From JAJEFO01 sp009843725 (GTDB lineage Bacteria; Pseudomonadota; Alphaproteobacteria; Rhodobacterales; Rhodobacteraceae), in NCBI GenBank assembly GCA_965243215.1, contig CBDEUJ010000005.1, forward strand, positions 1,364,001 to 1,428,000: a stretch of 64,000 nucleotides of DNA, in the 5' to 3' direction. The position numbers were made by a program, and so were the translations under genes. Positions 8,956 through 17,205 of the stretch are shown here, in pieces (position 1 is the first letter of the stretch; each line of letters opens with the position of its first letter). The notes under the pieces were generated by a model that saw nothing but the letters and a program-made list of their open reading frames with translations, ran no database searches and was not told the origin of the DNA.

Positions 8956-9478
8956 CCTCGAGTCTCCGAAGCCGCAATCAGACAGACAGGGTTCATGCTG
9001 CTCCGGCGATCAAGCGCGCCAAACTTGCCTGCGGGCAGTTCGCGACGAAACGGCAAGCCGCCGGGAACCTGGGCAGCCTTGGCGCGTGCCGGATCGGACC
9101 TGCCTTCAAGCAACGGCGCGCTGAAATGCTGCGCCAGGACAACGGTGCACGCGTGATCGCCCCGCGGCGCAAGACTGATGCCTGCATTTGCGCATATGCG
9201 AAGGACTCCGGGAACTTCGCGGGCATGTGCCGGACGCGCAAACGCGAGGCTCGATCCCCTCCGATCCGCCTCCTGATCGCGGGCATGGCCTCCGTAAACC
9301 ATGTCGCCGACAAAGACGGCGCGGGCGCCAAGCCGTCCGGCTGGTGCACGAACAAGTGGCGCGTCCTTGGCAGCTTCGGTAGACTCTGACGATGCTTGGT
9401 CCATCCAGGGAAAGACTTGACTGATTCATCCTACAAGTAAACATCTTTTTGATGAAGTCTCTCACCTGGAGGTGGCAC
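8956..9478. other. Intergenic region between GntR operon and deaminase
   Basis: This 520-bp stretch separates the divergent GntR operon and the deaminase gene, so it should contain both promoters. A minus-strand frame at 8952-9404 overlaps the GntR start by 4 bases, but its translation has no recognisable motif and is not called. AT-rich DNA near 9420-9450 (with TTCATC and GATGAA as inverted arms) is the likeliest promoter region of the deaminase. Confidence 0.45.
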
Positions 9479-9925
9479 ATGCTCAAGGAAATCGACCGCA
9501 AGTTCCTTCGCCTCGCCTATGACGAGGCCAAGGCGGGCTACGAAGAAGGCGGCTGCCCGATCGGCAGCGTGCTCGCTCGCGGCACGACGTTGGTGGCGCA
9601 AGGGCGAAATCAGCGGGTGCAGCAAGGCGACCCGATCGCCCATGGCGAGATGGATTGCCTGCGCAAGGCCGGCCGGCAGCGCAGCTACGCGGACACAACG
9701 CTCTACACGACATTGAGCCCGTGCATGATGTGCACCGGCACAATCATACAGTTCAAGATTCCCCGGGTTGTCATCGGCGAGGCCGAGAATTTCCACGGGA
9801 ATCCGGAGTTTCTGCGCGAACGCGGTGTCGAGGTCGTCCTGGCCAATGATCCGGACTGCATTGCGTTGATGGCTCGATTCATCGACGAAAGGCCGGAGCT
9901 CTGGAACGAGGACATCGCGGAATGA
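9479..9925 (+). CDS. Cytosine/nucleoside deaminase, yeast FCY1-like
   Basis: Zinc-dependent deaminase of 148 residues. HGEMDCL (His and proton-shuttle Glu) and SPCMMCTG (Pro-Cys-x-x-Cys) form the zinc site. The C-terminus FIDERPELWNEDI closely resembles that of fungal cytosine deaminase, so the predicted reaction is cytosine or a related pyrimidine to its deaminated product. The ATG at 9479 has a GGAGGT ribosome site 6 bases upstream; a TTG 30 bases earlier is less likely. It is divergent from the NMT1-type transporter operon, suggesting pyrimidine salvage (inference). Confidence 0.85.
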   Translation: MLKEIDRKFLRLAYDEAKAGYEEGGCPIGSVLARGTTLVAQGRNQRVQQGDPIAHGEMDCLRKAGRQRSYADTTLYTTLSPCMMCTGTIIQFKIPRVVIGEAENFHGNPEFLRERGVEVVLANDPDCIALMARFIDERPELWNEDIAE

Positions 9926-10378
9926 TCCACGCACCGGTCCGCATTGCCCCGCTCGACTGCGCCGCGGGCCGGAGACCTGCCAGGTTTCCGGCATCCCGCG
10001 GCAGGCTCCCGAGCCGGCAGCCGCCCTGCACGGTCGTTCCGAGGAAACGTCATGACACGCTCCGCGCAAGCGCGTTGCAGCTGCTGCTGGGGAACGACTC
10101 GACGGTCTCCCGCACGTCAGCGATCTGTTGTCGGTTCAGGCGACGGCCCGGGAAAGTGGCCGCGTTGAGGTCAATGATTCGATGGTCCTCGGGCAAATCC
10201 TGCACTTGACCGTCGGCAGCACGCCAATCGCGGACGCCTGCCGACGGCTGCGCGAAGGAGCCTTGGCCGGGACGGCAACGGTCAAGTCGTGTCAGCGGCG
10301 CGCCGGCTGCCGGAAAGTGCGCCCACGCAGCCGCGAACCCTACCCGAATGCCATTGCCCGGCGGGCCTTCAGCCTGCC
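9926..10378. other. 450-bp region without a recognisable gene
   Basis: This stretch separates the deaminase stop from the convergent phaB stop. No open frame has family motifs or a good ribosome site, and no terminator hairpin with a T-run was seen. Confidence 0.45.
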
Positions 10379-11101
10379 CTACGCGAAGAATTGAGCGCCG
10401 TTTGCGGAAACGGTCGAACCGTTGATGAAACCGGCACCCTCCGATGCCAGGAACGTCACGCAACGCGCGATCTCGTCCGGCTCGCCAAGGCGTCCGGCGG
10501 GAATGCCCGCGATGATCTTCTCGCGAATGCTCTCGTCTATCGCCATCACCATCTCGGTCGCGATGTAGCCGGGGCAGATGGCGTTCGCGGTAATCCCCGC
10601 ACGCGCACCTTCCTGCGCCAGCGACTTCACGAATCCCAGGTCGCCCGCCTTGGTCGCGGCGTAGTTCACCTGTCCGAACTGGCCCTTCTGCCCGTTGACC
10701 GAACTGATGACGATCACGCGGCCAAACTTCCGTTCCCGCATGCCGGGCCAGACCGGATGCACCGTGTTGAACACGCCGGTCAGGTTGGTGGCGACAACCT
10801 CGTTCCATTGCTCTGGCGTCATTCTGTGGAACGGCGCGTCCCGGGTGATGCCGGCATTGGCCACAACCGTGTCGATCGGCCCGATATCGCTTTCCACGCT
10901 GGCGACTCCGGTGGCGGACGCCTCGTAGTCCGCGACGTTCCATCTGTACGTCTTGATACCGGTCTCGGACGTGAACGCCGCCGCCTTTTCGTCGTTTCCG
11001 GCGTACGTCGCGGCAACCTCGTACCCGTCCGCCTTCAACGCCTTCGAAATCGCCTCTCCGATTCCCCGGCTCCCGCCGGTCACAAGTGCAATGCGTGCCA
11101 T
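10379..11101 (-). CDS. phaB: Acetoacetyl-CoA reductase
   Basis: NADPH-dependent short-chain dehydrogenase of 240 residues that reduces acetoacetyl-CoA to (R)-3-hydroxybutyryl-CoA. The nucleotide motif is TGGSRGIG (about 8-15), NAG follows at about 85, and the catalytic Ser-Tyr-Lys is in SSVNGQKGQFGQVNYAATK. FGQVNYAATKAG and the C-terminal SANGAQF are characteristic of PhaB. The ATG at 11101 has a GGAGG site 5 bases upstream, which decides the start over an upstream TTG. It follows phaA by 120 bases on the same strand. Confidence 0.92.
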   Translation of the reverse strand: MARIALVTGGSRGIGEAISKALKADGYEVAATYAGNDEKAAAFTSETGIKTYRWNVADYEASATGVASVESDIGPIDTVVANAGITRDAPFHRMTPEQWNEVVATNLTGVFNTVHPVWPGMRERKFGRVIVISSVNGQKGQFGQVNYAATKAGDLGFVKSLAQEGARAGITANAICPGYIATEMVMAIDESIREKIIAGIPAGRLGEPDEIARCVTFLASEGAGFINGSTVSANGAQFFA

Positions 11102-11221
11102 CTGTACCTCCAAATTGGTCTGGCAATGCCAAGGCGCCTTCCAGCACCTTCAAGCTCGAATTCGGGGCGTTCCGAGGCCGTTGACCGAATTCAGTCGCGG
11201 GTCTCGGCCTCGGTCACGTCC

Positions 11222-12397
11222 TCACGGCCGCTCTACGCAGAGCGCAACGCCCATCCCGCCGCCGATGCAAAGCGTGGCAAGGCCCTTCCTGGCATCCCGG
11301 CGCTTCATCTCGAAGAGCAGCGTGTTCAGGACCCGTGCGCCGGAAGCGCCGATTGGATGACCGATGGCGATCGCGCCGCCGTTGACGTTCACGATCTCAG
11401 GATCCCAGCCCATGTCCTTGTTGACGGCACAGGCCTGCGCAGCGAATGCCTCGTTCGCTTCGATCAGGTCCAGGTCGTCGATCTTCCAGCCCGCCTTTTC
11501 GAGCGCCTTGCGGCTTGCGTAGATCGGTCCGACGCCCATGATCGAGGGATCCAGCCCGGCCGTGGCGTAGGAGACGATGCGGGCCAGTGGCTCGATGCCG
11601 CGCCTTTCGGCCTCGTCCGCACTCATGAGAAGCACGCCGGCGGCACCGTCATTGATGCCCGAGGCGTTGCCAGCCGTCACCGACCCTTCCTTGTCGAAGG
11701 CCGGCCTGAGCTTCTGCATGTTCTCGAGCGTCGCGCCGTGACGGACATATTCGTCCTTGTCGACCACGATGTCGCCCTTCCGGGTCTTGACCGTGAACGG
11801 GACGATTTCGTCATCAAACTTGCCCGCCTTCTGCGCAGCCTCCGCCTTGTTCTGGCTCGCCACCGCAAATTCATCCTGCTGGTCGCGGCTGATCTGCCAT
11901 TTTTCCGCGACGTTCTCGGCAGTCTGTCCCATGTGATAGCCGTGGAACGCGTCCAGGAGCCCGTCACTGAGCATCGTGTCGACAAGCTTCACGTCGCCCA
12001 TTTTCTTGCCGGCACGCAGGGCCTGCGCATGCGGGCTGATCGACATGTTTTCCTGTCCGCCCGCAGCCACGATCCCGGCATCGCCCAGCTGGATGTGCTG
12101 CGCCCCGATTGCCACGGCGCGCAGGCCGGAGCCGCAGAGCTGGTTGATCCCCCACGCCGCGCTCTCGACCGGAAGGCCGGCATTCACATGCGCCTGGCGC
12201 GCCGGATTCTGGCCCTGCCCTGCATTCAGCACCTGACCCAGGATGGTCTCGGAAACTTCGTCCTTTTCGACGCCGGCGCGCGACACGACCTCTTCGAGAA
12301 CCGCTGTTCCCAAGTCATGGGCCGGGGTGCCGGCAAAACTGCCATTGAAGCTGCCCACCGGCGTGCGGGCCGCGGATGCGATGACAACATTGGTCAT
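11222..12397 (-). CDS. phaA: Acetyl-CoA acetyltransferase (beta-ketothiolase)
   Basis: Thiolase of 391 residues that condenses two acetyl-CoA to acetoacetyl-CoA. The nucleophilic Cys is in NQLCGSGLRAV (about residue 89), the His is in GGAIAIGHPIGASGARVL, and the second Cys is in LCIGGGMGVALCVE. Length and motifs are typical of PhaA. Upstream of phaB on the same strand, it supplies either polyhydroxybutyrate or the ethylmalonyl-CoA pathway, which the mcd gene at 29.3 kb indicates. Confidence 0.95.
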   Translation of the reverse strand: MTNVVIASAARTPVGSFNGSFAGTPAHDLGTAVLEEVVSRAGVEKDEVSETILGQVLNAGQGQNPARQAHVNAGLPVESAAWGINQLCGSGLRAVAIGAQHIQLGDAGIVAAGGQENMSISPHAQALRAGKKMGDVKLVDTMLSDGLLDAFHGYHMGQTAENVAEKWQISRDQQDEFAVASQNKAEAAQKAGKFDDEIVPFTVKTRKGDIVVDKDEYVRHGATLENMQKLRPAFDKEGSVTAGNASGINDGAAGVLLMSADEAERRGIEPLARIVSYATAGLDPSIMGVGPIYASRKALEKAGWKIDDLDLIEANEAFAAQACAVNKDMGWDPEIVNVNGGAIAIGHPIGASGARVLNTLLFEMKRRDARKGLATLCIGGGMGVALCVERP

Positions 12398-12493
12398 TGT
12401 TGAACTCCTCCTGGTTTGCCAGCGGGCAGCTGCTTCACCCGCGGTTTCGCGCGCACATTATGCAGGTGCAGAAAAAATTCAACGGGCGAATCG

Positions 12494-13390
12494 TCACCCC
12501 CTGCGCACATCCGTCATGTCCCAGCTTCCATAGTATTGTCCGACCACGTGGCGCGCCTCCGCAAAAAACAGCCATCTCTGGATCAAGGCGCCCAGAAGAT
12601 GGCTTGCCGCCGCAGGCGCCACAAGAAAATGCGTGAACGGCAGGAGCAGCAGGACAAACGGAACCACAGCGAAGAGCAGCACCGAAACGATCTTCAGGAC
12701 CATCGCGTGCTTGCGCCCGACCTGAAACACCATTTCCCGGGTAAGGTAGCTCTCTCCCGTATGGGGCGACTCGAACGCCCGAACCTTTCCGACATGACCA
12801 AGACCCGTCGCCGTCGCCAGGTTGGTGTCGGTTGCCTTCTCCCGCCGTTCCTGATCGATCCAGGCGAAGACCTGGACGACGGCCAGAAGCGGCAGCGCCC
12901 ACAGCGCCACGGACACGCGACCCGTCATGAGCGCGCCTCCTGCCAGCGCGAATCCCAGGAAGAGCGCCGGTGGCGACCAATGGTTCCAGCGAGGCACCGT
13001 CCGCATCTGGAGATAGATCATTGACGTCGCAAAGACGGTGGCGACGGAAAGAATGCCGCCCGCAACGCCCGGCACGCGCCAGGCCGTGTCCAGAAAGACG
13101 AGTCCGGCCCCATATGGCGCCATCGCGGACAATGCGAGCAGCGCCACCCAGGCCTCGCGGCTCAGCCAGGATGATCGCCATTGCGTGAACGCCTTGAGCG
13201 CCCGTTCGGGATGGCCCAGATGAAATGTCGACGCGAGGAGACCGCCGACAGCGAGCGAAAAGGCGATGAAAAGGAAGGCCAGCGCGGACCAGCCCGTTGG
13301 CGGCGCGGCATCAAGCCCCAGAAACGCCAGCATGCCGAAGCCAAGGCCCGACAGCGTGGTGAACAGGATGATGGACGGCGCCGGATGCAT
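12494..13390 (-). CDS. soeC: Sulfite dehydrogenase membrane anchor (DmsC-type)
   Basis: DmsC/SoeC-like membrane subunit of 298 residues with about eight hydrophobic segments and the family's STFHLGHPERALKA motif near residue 55. It anchors the complex and passes electrons to quinone. Its ATG shares one base with the soeB stop (TGATG). The Soe assignment rests on gene order A-B-C and on the form of the catalytic subunit; a DMSO-reductase-type complex with another substrate remains possible. Confidence 0.8.
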   Translation of the reverse strand: MHPAPSIILFTTLSGLGFGMLAFLGLDAAPPTGWSALAFLFIAFSLAVGGLLASTFHLGHPERALKAFTQWRSSWLSREAWVALLALSAMAPYGAGLVFLDTAWRVPGVAGGILSVATVFATSMIYLQMRTVPRWNHWSPPALFLGFALAGGALMTGRVSVALWALPLLAVVQVFAWIDQERREKATDTNLATATGLGHVGKVRAFESPHTGESYLTREMVFQVGRKHAMVLKIVSVLLFAVVPFVLLLLPFTHFLVAPAAASHLLGALIQRWLFFAEARHVVGQYYGSWDMTDVRRG

Positions 13391-14139
13391 CAGGACAGCC
13401 TGGACAGCGTGCGATCAAGCCAGCCGACAAATCCCTTGGAATCTTCCGCAACCGGATCGAGGAAGGGCGCGAGGACGTCCAGCTCCGGCAATTCGTCCTT
13501 GGGACGTGGCGGCAGGTAGCGGTTGACGGGCGCCGTGCCCTGCTCGGGCATGAGCTCGATTCCGCCGCGTTCGGCGACAAGTCTGGAAACATCGCTCTCG
13601 GGATCCGAAAGGTCCCCGAAGTGTCTTGCACCGGCCGGGCAGGTGCGGACGCAGGCAGGCTGGCGGTCTTCCTCGGGCAGATTCTCGTTGTAAATGCGGT
13701 CCACGCAAAGGGTGCACTTCTTCATTACCCGTTCTTCCGGATCCATCTCCCGGGCGCCGTACGGGCAGGCCCAGGCGCAAAGTCCGCAGCCGATGCAGTC
13801 GCTCTCGTTGACGAGCACGATCCCGTCCTCTGCGCGCTTGTAGCTGGCGCCGGTCGGGCAGACCGTGACGCAGGGCGCGTCGGCGCAATGAAGGCAGCTC
13901 TTGGGGAAGTGGACGACCTGCGCCGGACCTGCCTCCGGCTGAATCTCGTAGGAATGGATCCGGTTGAGAAAGCTGCCCACCGGATTCGGGCCGTAGGCGT
14001 CAGCGTCCGCGAGCGGTGCGCCGTAGTTTTCCGTGTTCCATCCCTTGCAGGCCGTAACGCAGGCATGGCACCCGACACAGGTGTCAAGATCGATGACAAG
14101 GCCAAGCGACCTGTCCGTATGGCTGGGCAGGGACGTCAC
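13390..14139 (-). CDS. soeB: Sulfite dehydrogenase iron-sulfur subunit (4 x 4Fe-4S)
   Basis: Electron-transfer subunit of 249 residues. Four cysteine clusters are visible: CVGCHACVTAC, CLHCADAPCVTVCP, CIGCGLCAWACP, and CTLC with a later CVRTCP, fitting four 4Fe-4S clusters. The GTG at 14139 gives the usual N-terminus (TSLPSHTDRSLGLVIDLDTC). A GTG at 14223 would add 28 low-complexity residues and lies only 25 bases after the soeA stop, so the start is uncertain. It sits between soeA and soeC in one operon. Confidence 0.82.
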   Translation of the reverse strand: MTSLPSHTDRSLGLVIDLDTCVGCHACVTACKGWNTENYGAPLADADAYGPNPVGSFLNRIHSYEIQPEAGPAQVVHFPKSCLHCADAPCVTVCPTGASYKRAEDGIVLVNESDCIGCGLCAWACPYGAREMDPEERVMKKCTLCVDRIYNENLPEEDRQPACVRTCPAGARHFGDLSDPESDVSRLVAERGGIELMPEQGTAPVNRYLPPRPKDELPELDVLAPFLDPVAEDSKGFVGWLDRTLSRLS

Positions 14140-14248
14140 GCCGGGATCTCGCAAGACACGCAATCCGGCCCGGCGCAAGGGCGCAGGCCAGGCCGGGGCG
14201 GCAGGGGCCTTTCGTTGCGACACGCAGCCATGGCGGCAGGATCCCGCA

Positions 14249-17056
14249 TCATGCGCCGCTCTTCCGGGCGACGAGATCGGGGGGCTTGGCGACAGGGCTC
14301 GCTTGGGGGGGATGGCTCGGTTGCGTCTCCTCAGGCGCGGCGACCCTTTCGATCCTGACCCGCAAGTCGAACCAGGCCGCCTGGCCTGTGACCGGGTCCG
14401 AATTGGCCCACCGGAGGCCGTCTCCCTGTGGCGGCAGCAATTCGTGGATGAGGTGGTTCAGCAGGAATCCCTTTGTTGCCTCCGGCGCATTTTCATGCAG
14501 CGACCACGCGCCCTTTCGCTTTCCGATCGCGTTCCAGGTCCAGACCGTGTTCTCGTTCAAGGCCGCCATGTGCGCGACGGGCACGACAATCTCTCCGTGC
14601 GGCGAGCTCAGGCGCGCCCAGTCGCCGTCCCGAAATCCCTCGGACTCCCAGATCCGGGTCGGGACATAGAGCGGGTTTCGGCCGTGAATCTGTCTCAGCC
14701 ACGCGTTCTGGGAGCCCCAGGAGTGGTACATGGCCATCGGGCGCTGCGTCACCGCATGGACGTCGTAGCCGCTCTCGCCGGACGAATGTGGCGGATACCA
14801 TAGGGGAAGGGGATCCATCACCTCGGCATAGCGGGCCTTCAGATGCTCCGGCGGAGACAGGCGATGACGGCCCTCCGCAGCCAGCTGAAAGCGGCGCAGC
14901 GGCTCGCACCAGAGACTGAAGAGATAGGGGCAGGGTCTGTCGGCGAGACCCAAGGAGACGGCCCAATCCTGATAGTCCATGTTCCAGGGCTTGTAGAACG
15001 CGGCCCGTTCCGGGATGTGGCCGATCCAGAAACCGCCGTTCTCGATGTATTTCGAGATCTGGTTCGGATTCGGCGCGCCACGCCCATGTTCGTCGCCGCT
15101 GCCGCGCCAGCCGGCAAGCGGACCGACTCCGGGCGCCCTTTCGTGGTTCTGCATGTAGTCGGCGTAGTCCTTGTACCTTGGCGATCCGTCCGCGTTCACG
15201 AACCCGGGCAGGCCAAGCCGTGCGCCAAGATCGCAAAGAACCGACTGGAAGCCGCGCACGTCGCGATCCGGTTCGACCACGGGCCAGCGGATGGCGTCGG
15301 CGGCCGCCTCGGGCTCGCAGATGGGGCGGTCAAGGAGCGAAATGCAGTCGTGCCGCTCAAGATACGTGGTGTCGGGCAGGATCAGGTCCGCATAGGCCAC
15401 CATCTCCGACGAATAGGCGTCCGAATAGATAATCCGGGGAATCGCGTATTCGCCGCTGTCATCCTTGTCCGTGAGCATCTTCATGACACCGGACGTGTTC
15501 ATCGACGAGTTCCATGCCATGTTCGCCATGTAGAGAAGCATGGTGTCGATCCTGTAGGGATCTCCGGCATGCGCGTTCGAGATGAGCATGTGCATGAGGC
15601 CGTGAGCGCTCACCGGGTTCTCCCACGAAAACGCCTTGTCGATGCGCTTGGGCTTGCCGTCTTGGTCGACCAGCAGATCGTCGGGTCCATGGACAAAGCC
15701 AAGCAATGGTCCGTCGAGCGGCTGACCTGGCGTCACGCTTGCATGGGGCTTCGGGTGAACCGTCGCGGGCTTCGGGTAGGGCGGCTTGAAACGGAAGCCG
15801 CCGGGAACCTCGACGCTGCCAAGGATGATCTGCAGGAGGTGCAGCGCCCGGCAGGTCTGGAAGCCGTTGGCATGCGCGCTGATCCCGCGCATGGCATGGA
15901 AACTGACCGGACGGCCGATCATCCTTGAATGGGTTTCGCCCCGAAAGTCGGTCCACTCCCGTTCGAGTTCGATGGCTTCGTCAAAGGCGACGCGCGCAAG
16001 TTCCGCCGCGACGGCGCGAATGCGGCCCGCCTCGATCCCGACCCTGGATGCCACGGCCTCCGGCGCGAATTCGTCACTCAAGTACCTGTCAGCCATGTGC
16101 TGCAGCACGGTGCGGTGCGAAACGCCTTCGGCGTGGTGCACTGCCGAAAGGTCAGGCTGGATCCCTTGCGCGTCATAGGCCGCGATCCCGCCGGTCCGAC
16201 GATCGATGACGAGCTTCCTTCCGGCCTCGTTGGCCAGGAGCAGCCCGAACTCGTCGGACGCGCAGTCGCCGTTCACAAGGCAAGGCGCGTCCGTGAAGCG
16301 CGCGAGGTATTCCAGATCGATCCGGCCAGCTTTCATCAGGCAATGGACCAGCGACAGGATGAACAGCCCGTCCGTGCCAGGCGTTATGCCCAGCCACTCA
16401 TCCGCAACCGCATTGTATCCGGTACGAACCGGATTGACTCCGATGATCCGTGCGCCCCGCGCCTTCAGCTTGCCGATGCCCATCTTGATCGGGTTGGAAT
16501 CGTGATCCTCGGCAACGCCGAAGATCATGAAGAGCTTCGTGCGATCCCAGTCGGGCTGGCCGAATTCCCAGAAGGCCCCGCCCATCGTGTAGATGCCGGC
16601 CGCTGCCATGTTGACAGAACAAAAGCCGCCATGCGCAGCGTAGTTCGGGGTTCCAAACGCCTGTGCCCAATAGGACGTGAAGCTCTGCGACTGGTCTCGA
16701 CCGGTGAAAAACGCGAACCGCGACTGATCGGTCTCGCGCAGAGGCTTCAGCCAGGACACAGCGGTCTCGAGGGCCTCGTCCCAGGAGATCTCCTCGAACT
16801 GGCCCGAACCTCTCGGCCCGGCGCGTTTCATCGGCGCGCGCAGCCGGGCGGGCGAGAGATGCTGCATGATGCCCGAAGAGCCCTTGGCGCAAAGGACACC
16901 CCTGTTGACGGGGTGATCCTTGTTGCCCTCGATGTAGGCAACCTGTCCGCGCTTCATGTGAACGTTGATGCCGCAGCGGCACGCGCACATGTAGCACGTG
17001 GTCTTGCGAATCTCGTCGGACACCTTGGGCGACGTATCGAATTTCGGTGCATTCAT
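14249..17056 (-). CDS. soeA: Sulfite dehydrogenase molybdopterin subunit (SoeA-like)
   Basis: Cytoplasmic bis-MGD molybdoenzyme of the DMSO-reductase superfamily, 935 residues. The N-terminal 4Fe-4S motif is CYMCACRCGINV with the last Cys in VLCAKG about 28 residues later. It has no Tat signal, as expected for SoeA, which faces the cytoplasm. The complex oxidises sulfite to sulfate and reduces quinone. The frame is open 90 codons further upstream, but the ATG at 17056 fits the family and leaves a 149-bp promoter region shared with the divergent thiamine-diphosphate enzyme. The sulfite substrate is inferred. Confidence 0.82.
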   Translation of the reverse strand: MNAPKFDTSPKVSDEIRKTTCYMCACRCGINVHMKRGQVAYIEGNKDHPVNRGVLCAKGSSGIMQHLSPARLRAPMKRAGPRGSGQFEEISWDEALETAVSWLKPLRETDQSRFAFFTGRDQSQSFTSYWAQAFGTPNYAAHGGFCSVNMAAAGIYTMGGAFWEFGQPDWDRTKLFMIFGVAEDHDSNPIKMGIGKLKARGARIIGVNPVRTGYNAVADEWLGITPGTDGLFILSLVHCLMKAGRIDLEYLARFTDAPCLVNGDCASDEFGLLLANEAGRKLVIDRRTGGIAAYDAQGIQPDLSAVHHAEGVSHRTVLQHMADRYLSDEFAPEAVASRVGIEAGRIRAVAAELARVAFDEAIELEREWTDFRGETHSRMIGRPVSFHAMRGISAHANGFQTCRALHLLQIILGSVEVPGGFRFKPPYPKPATVHPKPHASVTPGQPLDGPLLGFVHGPDDLLVDQDGKPKRIDKAFSWENPVSAHGLMHMLISNAHAGDPYRIDTMLLYMANMAWNSSMNTSGVMKMLTDKDDSGEYAIPRIIYSDAYSSEMVAYADLILPDTTYLERHDCISLLDRPICEPEAAADAIRWPVVEPDRDVRGFQSVLCDLGARLGLPGFVNADGSPRYKDYADYMQNHERAPGVGPLAGWRGSGDEHGRGAPNPNQISKYIENGGFWIGHIPERAAFYKPWNMDYQDWAVSLGLADRPCPYLFSLWCEPLRRFQLAAEGRHRLSPPEHLKARYAEVMDPLPLWYPPHSSGESGYDVHAVTQRPMAMYHSWGSQNAWLRQIHGRNPLYVPTRIWESEGFRDGDWARLSSPHGEIVVPVAHMAALNENTVWTWNAIGKRKGAWSLHENAPEATKGFLLNHLIHELLPPQGDGLRWANSDPVTGQAAWFDLRVRIERVAAPEETQPSHPPQASPVAKPPDLVARKSGA

Positions 17057-17205
17057 TCCGTTTCGCAGTCTCCAATCGCCTTGCCGCAGATGCCGCCAAG
17101 TGCCAGACGACGCAAGGATCGGCACATGCTCGGTCCTCTCCCCGGTCGCCGCTTGCCATTTGCGCACAGCGCTGCAACACCTGCGACAGAAAGCGGGGGA
17201 TCGCA

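Noticed and set aside
8952..9404. 150-codon minus frame overlapping the GntR start by 4 bases
   Set aside because: The overlap looks operon-like, but no motif, no convincing ribosome site and an arginine-rich composition.
10289..12403. 704-codon open frame on plus, opposite phaB and phaA
   Set aside because: It is antisense to two well-supported genes, and its translation is arginine/histidine-rich without motifs; GC-rich antisense frames are often open.
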